A DNA stretch of 64,000 nucleotides from Sipunculus nudus (lineage: Eukaryota > Annelida > Sipuncula > Golfingiida > Sipunculidae): contig CM049319.1 of the NCBI GenBank assembly GCA_026874595.1, forward strand, positions 4,122,601 to 4,186,600. Reading direction: 5' to 3'. The position numbers were made by a program, and so were the translations under genes. Below are positions 24,301 through 37,400 of the stretch, in pieces (position 1 is the first letter of the stretch; every line of letters begins with the position of its first letter). The notes under the pieces are model-generated. The model saw only the letters and a list, made by a program, of their open reading frames with translations, searched no databases and was not told where the DNA came from.

Positions 24301-25347
24301 GGTATATGCTTCTTATAAATACTGCTAGTACTGGATAATTTTGCCATCTGATTAGTTAATAATAAAAACCTCAGTTTCATTGATAAACTAATTTACAGCA
24401 AGGGAGAACCACATGTCTTCCAGATTTTTCATAATGTTTCATCTCAGGTCAGGCTGTTGTTAGACTGCTCCTGAATCTGTTTCCACATTAAGTACAATTT
24501 GGGCAGCGACCTGGCTTGTGATGGAGAGTTATTGTTACTATGAAGCACGGAGTCACTTCCTAACTCAATACCCTAACTTTATGAGGCCACTGGGACGTGC
24601 TCAGTGAGACCATTGAATCATTTCTTCATTACACTCTTGAGTATTAACTTTGCTGTGTGCTTCGTTAAGTTAGGACCAATCAATATTGTGCAGAGGACAC
24701 AAAGTACTCATGGATTGTTTCTCTGAATAACTTGTCTGACTTGCATCAGTGCCCACCAGCTGCATCAAGAACAACACTCTATGAATCCTACAGCAGCAAG
24801 AGGATGATTACAGCTCTCGTAAATCATGTAGCTGAAATGAAGAGGTGTAAAATACTCAGAGGGAGACTGGTCTTGAGACTCTTGATAGCTCAATTAGAAG
24901 AGCAGTCACAAAGAAACCAAAGTTCTAGCTAGGTTCAGGTCCAAGTTTAAGCTGCACAGTTTGGTGTTTCTATATGCCTGCTTTACGGAGGGGTCATATG
25001 GGTAGCATCTGCATGTTCGTCCATTAACTGGGCAGGATTTTGATGGATTATTGTGAAACTCACCATAAATATCCACCTAAAAAGTATCTTGTGTCATTTT
25101 GATTGTTAGCAAAATCTATACATATTTAATACCAGTTTGTTTAAAACCAGGGTTGGCTGGCCAAGGGTAACATGTAGGATACAGTGCTAACAGGAAGGTA
25201 ACAAACTGGCACAACTGCAGATAGAGACCATTCATAAAATCCCTGATAGTAGTTTCATTACACTTATCTCCACCTAAAAAACACACTTGAAATTTATTAT
25301 TGTAACAAATTAAAAGTCTACTCAGTTACTTCATATAAAGTATATTT

Positions 25348-25411
<64 letters not shown>

Positions 25412-28400
25412 TGTAACGACTATTGGGTTCGCTTTGGGTTCTTATAGCCGTCGATAAACCAAAAACTCGAATGGACGATGTAAGACACCTTTACTATAAG
25501 CAAGAGCGGTGTACAGCAGAGAACATGGTAGAGTCGACCAGCCAGCCCAAATACCTACACTTGACTGTCCTGCAGCTAACCCCTGACTCGCCCTATCCCC
25601 CCGTGGGTTCCTAGTTCCTACATACCAAACGTATCATGTTCTAGCTGACCAACCCAATGTACGGCCACTTCTTGTCACTAATGATTAATTAATGTGCAAT
25701 CCCATATACTTAATGTCAAGTTATAATGTGTTTACCTTTCTAATTGTATCTGCCAAAACAGAGTTTTGCAGATACTATGTTTTCAGTCGGACGCCGCCGC
25801 CACATAGGTTTCCAGAGAACTCCTCTGTAACCACTGGGCGGAATTTTTTTTAAATTCGGGATTATGATCGGGTAACATGGAAACTGCTGCGCCCTCATTT
25901 TTTGTTGACCTCTGACCTTTCCTCTCTGCCCAGTGTCCATTTGTGTCTGTTTCCACACATAAACCCACATATCTCGGGAACCATTTGACTGATCAGGCTA
26001 AAGATTTTGCACAAATGTAGCCCTTGGATAGCTTTATAACATACACTAAAATGGTGGTGCCACCTGCAACCATTTTTGCACAGCGTCCATCTGTTCATCT
26101 GCCTTGGGATAAAATCACTCATATCTCTGCATTGGTTGGACTTATCCACCTGAAATTTTGCAGGTTTATACATCCTGGTCAGATTTCTTGATTTTATGAC
26201 AGGTGGTGCCACCTAAATTCATGTTTACGCTGCAGACATCAAAGCTCATATCTAGGGAACCGTTTGACTGATTGGGCCAAAATTTTGCATGTGTATAGGT
26301 CTCACATAGCTCTTTATCAAACACTGGTGGCGCCCCCTGCAACCATTTTTGCACAGCTTCTGTCTGATTGTCTGCTGTAGGATAAAATCACTAATATCTC
26401 GGCAGTGGTTTGACATATCTGCCTAAAATTTTGCAGGTTTATACATCTTGGATAGCTTTCTGGATTTTGTGGCAGGTGGCATCACCTACATTTATGTTTA
26501 CGCTGCAGACATCTAGGCTTATATCTCAGGACTGATTTGCTGTATCCTTCTGAAAGTTTGCATGTGTATAGATCTCACTTAGCTCTTTATCATACACAAG
26601 ATTGGTGGCGCCTCTTGCCACCATTTTTGCACAGCGTCCTTCTGTTTGTCTGCTGTTGGATAAAATCACTCATATACAATTAGTGGTTCGCCTTATCTGC
26701 CTAAAATTTTGCATATGTATACAAGCTTTCCAGATTTTGTGGTAGGTGTACACATTTCGGCTGCAGACATCCATGCTAATATGCAACACACCTAACTCTT
26801 GTTTCCCCTTGCCACTCAATCCATACCTCACTTCACCCGTACCACTCTGATTTTGGCAGATACACGTAGTCGCTTGGCAACTACCTGTATTCTAGTTAAA
26901 TTTTAATTGCTACTAGCCTTATAATAACAACAAGCATATAATGTTCAGATTGACATTTCTTATGAAGGTCTATTCTCATATGTCTCTTTAATGTATCATC
27001 CAAATCTTGGAAAGATCCAGGGCTGCTGAGCTTTTAATTTCTCAAACTTTCAGTATTTACATTTCATAAACTCCTTGTAAGAGGGTATTTTGGCATAATT
27101 GCTCACTGCACATCATACTCAGCTGAGACAGGAAGTTTGCTTTGCTATAAAAAATGGACACAAATTAACTCAGAAACTGCTGAAGTTTTAACTAAAGATG
27201 AGAACCTGCCATTTAAACTTTGAGTCACTCAAAGAGAAGTTCACTGATGAAGAGAGAAGCTGTAGATATATACTATATTAAGCACCCGATCGGGGAGCTT
27301 ACTGTTTTACCGGATGGGCGTCCACACTTTTAAAATGCTTGTATCCCCTAAATACTGGCATCTCTCAATATAATATCATAATTCTGTATTATTGAGGCAA
27401 AAAATTTTCCTGGTGCCGTGACCTTGACTTATGATCTCAAGGTCAAGTCACATTACACTATGGGCATTGTTTGTTTGTTAGCACATTAACCACAAGGGGT
27501 TTGATTGGATTTTGTTCTAACTTAGAGGAAGGCATCTACTAATGACTCTCTCAAACTGATTATCTTGTGGTTGACCTTGACCCATAGTTGCACAATTTAT
27601 TTGTACTTTGGCTTTTTCACCAATGACTAAATATCATCAAAAAGTGGTTATAGGTGTATCTTAGGCATACTGTCAAATATTCTTGCATATATTGCAATGC
27701 ATCATACTAATTCCACATTATTTTCTGAAATTAGGTCACTCTGACGTAATTTAGCCATAAAACTAGGCCTGACAACATGCTTATATAAATGCTATTGGCT
27801 CCTCTATTATTCATGAGAAATGGACCAAACCATGCATTACTCATCTGATTGTGTAAAAGTACCCATTTTGCTCATGACCTTAACTTATGCTTTCAAGGTC
27901 AAGTCAAAGTAGACTTTGGACATCATTTGTGTGTTAGCACAATAGCACCAAGGGTTTTGATTGGATTTTGTTCTTATTTAGTGAAAGACATTGATTATTG
28001 ACTCTTTCGAACTGATGAACTTTTGGTTGAACTTGATCCATATTTGTGCAATTTATTAGCACTTTTGCATTTTCAACAATTTTCCAACAGCAAACACTGG
28101 AACCCTATTAGACCATATTTATACTGCCAACAGTCCTCCTCCTGCTCTGTCTGGTGTAATATATACCTACTACAGCGATCACCATGCCACATATTACAGC
28201 TTTCAGTAGGTATTTATTCTATTATATCTCATGTATTTCATATACTGTTTTTCCCCTTTACAGCTTCTGTGCTCACTTCAGCATCCATGTCTATAGTTCT
28301 TGCGTATTAATATTGCAGTATGACATGTTGATTTGATTTCCTGAAATTATGTGACCATGAGGTGCTTCATGTATTTGCGTGCATATACAGCTTTATCTAG

Positions 28401-31400
28401 TTTTTTTTTACACAGATTGTACAAGTAGTGATGATAACTAATATGAAGCATTCTCCATGGCTTGGATTTTAATGTTCGGTTGTCTATAGAGGTGGAGGAA
28501 AAGGGAGAACCCAGAAAAAACCATTGATCTTTGACCAGCCACTACAACCCACTCCCATAGCCATATAGGATTCAGTTGTTTGTAGGCATGGAGAAAAACC
28601 CGAGAATTGGGAAGAAACAATTGACCTTGGACAGGCAACTACAAACCTCATAGCCATGCCAGGGTACCCACGTTGTCAGAGAAGAGAGCCAAGCGTTTTA
28701 CTACTCAACTGTCCAGGAAAACTTACATGACTACAATATTGTCAGGCCAGTCCCTGGTGTCTCTAACTACAGTATTTTCGTGCTAGTTCCTGGTGCTTGA
28801 CAATCTGGCCTGACATGCTGGATTTGGTCGGTTAATGTGGTATGGTTAATGACACTCAGTGTGCACTGTGCCGGCTGGAGATACCAAGCAGCATTCTCTC
28901 AGGAGAGTGATCGGGCTGAAGTGTAACAACTGGTCCATTTTACTTTAACCCTCTCCCTGTATTAGAATTCAGTTGCTTAAGAAAATATGCTTGTTAAAAT
29001 TATTTGTAAAAAGTAGTGATTTTGAGTGTAAAAAAGTTTACAGAAGTTCCATAGTCATCATTAGTTTTACATCAGTTCTCTGTCCAAATGCAATTTACAG
29101 TCTGACACATTGAGAAAATAAACAGGACAATTAAAGTGACCCTTAACAAAATCATAAAAAGGACATTCTTTTCCAAATGACCATCCAACTTTATTATTTA
29201 TTTACTTACTTCATGACCTTCAACCTTGTTTTAATGATACCAAATTCCCCCACCAGATGTCAGCACCAGATGTAGGTTTTTCTTACAGATGTAAACAGAA
29301 AAAAAATATCATGGGCACAAATCTTCATATAGGTAAAATATTTCAAGTCTAAAAGACTACCTGTCTATGTGATGTCAGTTCATTCAGTCAATCCACATAC
29401 CAATCATGCAGATAAATGAACAGAAGGAAGAAATCATTGTACATCTTCTTCCTAGCTTCCTTTTTTCCTCAAAATCTTTCACACAGGACCAGAGAGACAT
29501 TAAAAGCTTCTTGTATATCTTATTTTACATCCTCTCACCCCTATAAAAACCCTTGTGGGTCAGGCTGCCTGTTAAAGTGGCCACATGATACAGGATGGTC
29601 ACATGATATATGACTGTCACTTGATATATTTCTGTTTGTTTTATTTCCACCACATTTTCATTTTCTCTTTTTAATATTAGAGGTGCCCATTCACCTACCT
29701 TTTGAAAAAGAATTTATGTGAATTCTGGCTTCCTCTGTATATATATTAATGATCTATGGGTAAATTTGGTTGTGTAAAGTTCATATAAGGCCTTTATGAA
29801 GGATGTATTAACTTTTTTATTAACAGTATGTTTGTAAACACAGCAATGTTGACAAACTGGAAAAACATGTAATCTAATGAGGTAGGTTGCATAATTGCAG
29901 GGGTTAAAGGTCACTCCTTGCAAAATGCCATTAGCAAAGCTCTGGCTTATCTGACTTGCTGCCAGATGCCCTTGTTGAATTTGTTTTGATAATTTTGGTG
30001 GGCCCCCACATATTATAAACATATTGATATAAACAATACAATCAGCCTGTGTGCTGTGATCTCCACGTTTTCTGGCCTATTTTTATCAAAGCTCCAAGGG
30101 ATTACCATTAATTTATAAAGGTCAGATAGGTGATTGGGCCCCTTTAAGTAGATATTAAATGAATGTGTGGCCAGCTATTCACCTGCCTTTCCCATAGAAT
30201 GTGATTCAGCGCTTACTCTATGTAAATATTAATGAACTGGAAAAACCATGTAACTTGATGTGGTTGGTTGCATATGTGTGGAAGTTGAAAGGTCATTATT
30301 TTGTAAAATGCTGTTTGCAAAATTTTAGCTTGTCCGACTTGCCGCCAGATGTCTTTGTTAAATGTTTTTAGCGAACCTGTGAGCTTATGCGATTGTGCAG
30401 CGTCGTCTGTCGTACGTTGTGCGTTGTGTGTCATCCGTACGTTAACCATAGCTATCTCAAAAATGGCAGGAGCTAGCATCACCAAATTTTTTTTTAAATA
30501 AACAGTCATCTGAAAAACTCTATCGGATTTTGTTTGTTAGCTCAGCTGACTGTAAGTCATCTGAGCTATAGGGATCACTCTTTGTCCGTCGTCCGTCTGG
30601 CCGTCCAGCCATCCGGCCGTCTGTCTGTGAACAAGGCACAAATCGTAACCACTGGATCTAGAACCTTGTATTTTAGCATTCTAAGAGGTCTATGAAAAAT
30701 CTCCTTGGAAACCAGGAATTAGGTCTCTGTTACCCATATATTTCGAGCTATGGGGCCCCAAAGTACCCCCTAGAAAAGTAAAAAATTTCATACAAAAACT
30801 TCAATATCTCATTAACTACTACACTGATGGTCATGATTTTTGGCATACATATTGATCATGAGATGTTCCATCAGTTCCTGCAGACTGGTGGGGCCACCTG
30901 TATTTTTTTATTTTTTACCAATTTTTTTTTCTTTATTTTTGAGACCTTTAAAAATGTGAACATCTGTTAATGTGGCACAAATTGTAAAGACTGGACCTAG
31001 AATCTTAATTCTTGGCACACTGAGAGGTCCATGAAAAATCTCCTTGGAAACCAGAAATTAGGTCTCTGTTACCCATATCCTTTGAGCTGTGGGGGGCTCC
31101 CAATGACCCCCCAGAATAATGGAAAATTTGATAAAAACAAACTGCAACATCTCAATAACTACAACACTGATGGTCATGATTTTTGGCATACATATTAATC
31201 AAGAGGTGTGCCATCAGTTCCTGCAGACTGGTGGCACCACCTGTATTTTTTCAAATTTCACAATTTTTTGTTTCTCTTTTTTTGAGACCTTTAAAGATGT
31301 GGTTATCTGTCAACAGGGTACAAATCGCAACAACTGGACCTAGAATCTTTATTCTTGTGATGCAAGGAGGCCCATGAAAAGTGCCTGTGGAAACTTGAAA

Positions 31401-34400
31401 TTAGGTCTCTGTTACCCATATCCTTCAAGCTATAGGACTCAGAAGTATCCCTCAGAATAATGGACAATTTGACACAAAAACTGAAGTATCTGAACAACTT
31501 ATGCAGAGATCACCATGATTCTTTGCATGGATATTGACCAAGTGTTTTTATTAGTTTCTGCAGACTGGTGGAGCCACCTGTGTTTTTGTTTCCGCCAAAA
31601 TGAAGTTTTGTTGATACTATGTTTTTGACCAGGTTCCTCCGCCCTAGCCGTGTTTGTTTCCAGAGAACTCCTCTGAGACTAATGGACCGATTTTTCCTAA
31701 ACTTACACCAATTATCGGGTCACATGTGAACTGGTGCCTAACCAATTTGTGTTGACCTCTGACCTTTCCTCTCTGCCCAGTGTCCATTTGTGCGTCTGTT
31801 TCCACACATAAACCCACATATCTCGGGAACCATTTGACCAATCAGGAAAAAATTTTTGTACAAATGTAGCCCTTGGATAGCTTTATAACATACACAAAAA
31901 ATGGTGGCGCCACCTGCAACCATGTTTGCACAGTGTCCATCTGTTCATCTGCCTTGGGTTTAAATCTCTCATATCTCTGCGGTGAATAGACTAATTCACC
32001 TGAAATTTGGCATGCGTATACATCCTGGATAGCTTTCTCGATTTTATGACAGGTGGCGCCACCTACATTCACGTTCACACTGATGACATCCAAACTCATA
32101 TCTCGGGAACCATTTGACCGATCAGGAAAAAAAATTTATACAAATGTAGCCCTTGGATACCTTTATTACATACACAAAAAATGATGGCACCACCTGTAAC
32201 CATGTTTGCACAGTGTCCATCTGTTCATCTGCCTTTGGTTTTAATCACTCATATCTCTGCAGTGAACTGACTAATTCACCTGAAATTCGGCATGCGTATA
32301 CATCCTGGATAGCTTTCTTGATTTATGACAGGTGGCACCACCTACATTCACGTTTACTCTGCAGACCTCCAAGCTCATATCTCGGGAACTGTTTGACCGA
32401 TTGGGCCAAAATTTTGCATGTGTATAGATCTCACATAGCTTTTCATCACAGGCAAAGCTGGTGGCGCCACCTGCAACCATTTATGCACAGCGTCCATCTG
32501 TTCCTCTGCCTTGGGATAAAATTACTCATATCTCAGCAGTGGTTTGACTTATCCATCTGAAATTTTGCAGGTTTATAAATCCTGGACAGCTCTCTTGATT
32601 TTATGACAGGTGGTGCCACCTACATTCACGTTTTCTTTGCAGATATCTAAGCTCATATCTCAGGAACCATTTGACTGGTTGGGCCAAAATTTTGCATGTG
32701 TATAGATCTCACATAGCTCTTCATCACAGGCAAAACTGGTGGCGCCACCTGCAACCATTTATGCACAGCGTCCATCTGTTCCTCTGCCTTGGGATAAAAT
32801 TACTCATATCTCAGCAGTGGTTTGACTTATCCATCTGAAATTTTGCAGGTTTATAAATCCTGGACAGCTCTCTTGATTTTATGACAGGTGGTGCCACCTA
32901 CATTCACGTTTTCTTTGCAGATATCTAAGCTCATATCTCAGGAACCATTTGACTGGTTGGGCCAAAATTGCATGTGTATAGATCTCACATAGCTCTTCAT
33001 CATAGGCAAAACTGGTGGCGTTACCAGCAACCACTTATGCACAGTGTCCATCTGTTCATCTGGCTTGGGATAAAATCACCCATATCTCAGAAGTGGTTTG
33101 ACTTATCCGCCTGAAGTTTTGCAGGTTTATACATCCTGGACAGCTTTCTCGATTTTATGACAGGTGGCACCACCTACATTCATGTTTACTCTGCAGACAT
33201 CCATGCTAATATGCAACACACCTCACTCTATCCCCCTTGCCACTTAATCCATGCCTCACTTCACCTGTCCTACTCTGATTTCTGCGGATACACATAGTGG
33301 CTTGTCGACTACCCATATTCTAGTTTTAAAATGTCCTAGTCTGAAACTGGCAGGTCCGAAACGTCCATTTTGCTGAAATCATAATGACTAAGATAGTTAT
33401 GCAGGACGTAAGAGGATCAGTATTAAATTTTAAAGATAAACCTCCATTCATACTCCCAAACTTTGCACAGGTTTGCATTAGGCCTGTAGGCCTTGTTTTT
33501 ATTATTTTATGGATATAAACAGAACAAACAGCCTGTGTGCAGTGGGATCGTCATTTTCTGGCCAGTTTTAATAAAAAGGTTCAAGGAATTATCCTAAGTT
33601 AATAGATGTCATACATCGGAGAACACCTGTAAAATACAAACTATCCACATTATCCACATGCTCTAGGTTACACATACATAGCCATCAGCACCTGTCTTCT
33701 TACTGTAGGCTGACAGACCTTATGAAGTACTGCATCTTCCAACAACTGACACATTGCATATGATGTCATTATTCTCAGTGACAAAATCCATGTAATCCCA
33801 TTTTATAGATGGCTGTATGATCACATTACAATCCTAGAGGTCAGTATTGCTGCCAGACCAATAAACACCCATCCTAAATCAGACAAAGGAATGTATCTCA
33901 GACAAGGTCACTTCAGCATTCTGCTGCAACTTAACCATTCTGTTACATATATACAAGCGGTGCCCTATAATGATTGCCTTGCCCATCTATCTGTCTGTCC
34001 ATCCTTCTGTCTGTCTGTCAGTGACTTTTTCTTTCACTCATCATCTCAAAAAGAGTACATTTGATCTTTCTCAAATTTATCTGGGGATGATTGGTTTTCT
34101 ATGGGGACTCCAGACCCATCAAATTACAGACCTACTGAAAATCCAGTATGGCTTCCAGAGCACAATTGATGATTCTCTTTTATGTGCAATATCTCAAAGA
34201 GAATATGCTTGATCTGTATCAAATTCACAAGGATGATTAGTGCCAATGTCAGAGGACTCCAGCCCTATCAAATAACAGACCCGTCCAAAAATAAAATGGC
34301 CACCAGAGCACAATCACTCATTTTCTTTTAAGAATATTTTACAGAACATTGACACCTATGAGGGGACCTGTATTTTCAAATTTCAGACACCTGTTAAATG

Positions 34401-37400
34401 CAATATGGCCCCAGGACTGCCATTTGGAGGGACTGGTGATTGTGGTGCCCTAACTTGGGCCTGTACAGTCCCAAACCTCTACTTGAATAAGGGATCAACA
34501 CTTATATTTATTCATTGTTAGTTCATGCACACTCATGGTTATTTGTCACATTTTATATGTTTATTTATGTCACCAGTGGCCAGTTGCATGTAAAAGACAA
34601 AGCCATCCATGATCTTTGCCTTTTCAACATTTCAGGACATGCCATCAACCATTCTTTAGAAAACTAATGTTACATATAATTTTTCATGAACTAATTCTGT
34701 TTGATGGTCATACTCAGAGTAAAGGTCATGAAGCCACTTTAAACAGGATGTGTTCTCTTGTTTATTTCTCTGCAGGTGCCAAACTGCAAGTATGTGATAT
34801 TGTTTTAAAGTGGCGGTGCTGGAGGGTAATCTGTGCTAAAACAGAAAACTGGAAAACAGTGCTTAAGCCATGGCATTCCCCAGCTGCCACCCTATAGGTA
34901 TACAATGATGTGTGACATTGCCTTAACAGGTTTCCTCACTGATCACTGTTTGCAGCCCCAGGATAAAAATCTGCAGCAGTGATGGTTACTGACTTCAGGG
35001 AGGCCGCTGAGAATAAAATTAAGGAAAGATCCCCATTACTCCGACACCACTCAGCTTCCACTACGAGAGTCGGTGACAAATTAAAGAAATTGGTGTGATG
35101 TTGCACTCACTTGGTGTATACTGCATGGCAAATGTGACGCATGACTTGTTTGTAAAAGACTGTGATTGGATAATATGGTCACGAGGATTTAAAATGTGCA
35201 ATATTTGTAAAAGGAAAATTATCGTAAAAATGAAACCACTGACTAAGTGCCACCTGGGTATGGTGGGTCCTAGCAACCTAAAAACCCTGTGTAGGCTTTT
35301 AAGCATCCTAAGGGAACTGCCACCAGGAAGTAAAGTTCTTGTAAAGTCTTCAGAGCCAGTTTTTGAGAAGGGGACTTAAAACCTACCTGTTATAGTTCTG
35401 TATGTGTTCAAGGTATTTAGTTCACTTATCAAGTTTACTTACAGTTGGTACTGAGCTAAGCTTCATGGCCTGTGTGTAAAGATCACACATTCTTTTCATT
35501 TATTCTTTTTTTTGGGGGGGGGGAGGCCACCAGCTTCTTTTTTTAATGCTTTGTATGTGTGATGTACATCTGCAGAATTCCTTTCTGGTTTAGGATTATC
35601 TGACAGTGACTTACACATGATTACTCTGGTGTCAACCAAGCTCAGTATACCACTCATACACCTCCTTGGTGTGTGTCATCTCCATTGCTGGGTCATAACA
35701 CCAAGGAACCCATTAAAGGTGCACTTGTACATTTGTGAGTGAAACATGATTGTTGGCACATCTGCAGAATTCCATTCCAGTTTTAGACCATGTGACAGGG
35801 CTGAACACTATTATTCTTGCATCAACCTGCAGGTCCTGGGTATGTAACACCATGGAACCCCCAAAAGGCGCACTCTTTTCTGAGAGGAACACAACTGTCG
35901 GTAATAATCTCCCCATTAAGCCTGTAGACCACTCACCATTGGTAGGAGCTGACTGTAAAAAAATTGCGCTGCCTCGGGTGAGCTTTAAACTCAAGATCTC
36001 CTGGCTTTGAGCCACGTGCTCTACCCCTAGCCCACTGAAGCTGGTTCATTATTTCTACTCGTGAGTGCCAGGTCGTGCTAACAGTTGGCAGCACATCATA
36101 TTTCAGAGCTTCAGTATTCAGGTCATGTGACACTGAACTGACCTAATCAGTGAGTTTTCATGGTACAACGTAATCAAATTAGTTCCACGTCTGATTCTCC
36201 GGGAGCGTGATGACCTTGTGCTCACCTTGAGTGGCTAAATTAATTGGTGGGTTTCTCACTCTGTATTAAATTGTACTGAAGAAATCGATATATACTCCAA
36301 AGAAATGGTCCACAGGGCATATGTATGCATGAAGTGGTTTAAACTCAGAAAATAAAAGGAGATTTCTTTGTGACTGTGATGACCTTGCAGTCACCTTTGG
36401 GGATGCTAAATGAAGTTCTCCCTCAGTTTGGAATAATCAGTTTATATATACTCCAAAAATATGTAATGCTTGCTGTGCATTTGTATGCAGAAAATGGTAT
36501 AGAATTGGAGAATAATAAAATCTTGTTACCTAGAATTGACTAATAAATTCTCACTTGGCATTATATCTTACTGAAATAATCAATATGTTCATTGACGAAT
36601 TGGAATATAGTACATGTATGCACTGAAATCAGTGTCAGTTGAAGGAATTATTTGAATTTGCAGTCTGTAATTATGTCTTTTAACACAATTATATGTGGAA
36701 CCCTATTGTATATTTCCTATCATCAAGTGTCACACATCACTGATTTTCAGCCAACGATCATCTGGGCTGATACAGTGAGTGGACTTGACAAGTATAAAAG
36801 TGTATATCCCCCTAATATCCAAGCTGTCAGATGTAGGACCAAGTGACATTTTCATAGATTTTATCAGATTTTCTGCCCATACATTGGGTCAACAGATTTT
36901 GACTCTGGGACTGACAAATCTGTTATAAAATTTGTCTTTGAACAGGAATCGTCTGCACATTATATTCATACACAGTGGTGGACATGAGCATATACATCGC
37001 TGTGTGTCTCAAGGATTCTTACCTCTGAATTACAACATTTTGTTTATTTATTAATTATTTAAAAAAGGCAAAGTCATCCAAATGCCCTTCTGTCTAGCTG
37101 TGGTTCTGTCTGTTGCCTGTATACAAGATATTGAAAAGAAAAACATGAAATATTGTATATCCCATGAAAGAGAAATGTAGAACTCATGTTGTTAGACATG
37201 AAAGAAATCTTGATCCGTGTGTATTGATAACATTTTGTCAGTTTGTATACAGTGGAACCTGTCTAAAAGACCACATGTGAACTAAGACCACTTTTAGGGT
37301 GGTCTTTTTTCACAGGTTTCACTGTATATTTGTCCAGGTAGGCTGCTGTCTCAGTGCTGACACCTTCCGGAGGCATTTGGTACTCTCAGACAGGTCATAT

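Larger units (their letters stand above)
30371..33500 (+). mobile_element. Family H Helentron-like element, split by A3/C3
   Basis: 5' arm GCGAACCTGTG at 30371-30381, followed by a GTCGTCTGTCGTACG tract. Inverted 3' arm CACAGGTTTGC at 33466-33476, hairpin AGGCCT-GT-AGGCCT at 33480-33493, then TGTTTTT. Elements A3 and C3 sit inside it. Only about 340 bp of its own sequence remains. Confidence 0.72.
29640..33605 (+). repeat. Diverged tandem repeat (family I), split by a nest of elements
   Basis: Sequence at 29870-29990 recurs at 30240-30365 (GTAA-CT-ATG-GGT-GGTTGCATA and GCCAGATG-C-TTGTT). Sequence at 30041-30120 recurs at 33522-33602 (CAGCCTGTGTGC, TTTTCTGGCC). The second unit is interrupted by elements H, A3 and C3 between about 30368 and 33495. 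Confidence 0.65.

Noticed and set aside
9120-33300. Regularly spaced repeats in family C considered as CRISPR-like
   Set aside because: Units are 276-280 bp of continuous repeat without unique spacers, in a eukaryotic intron; they are tandem repeats in a mobile element.
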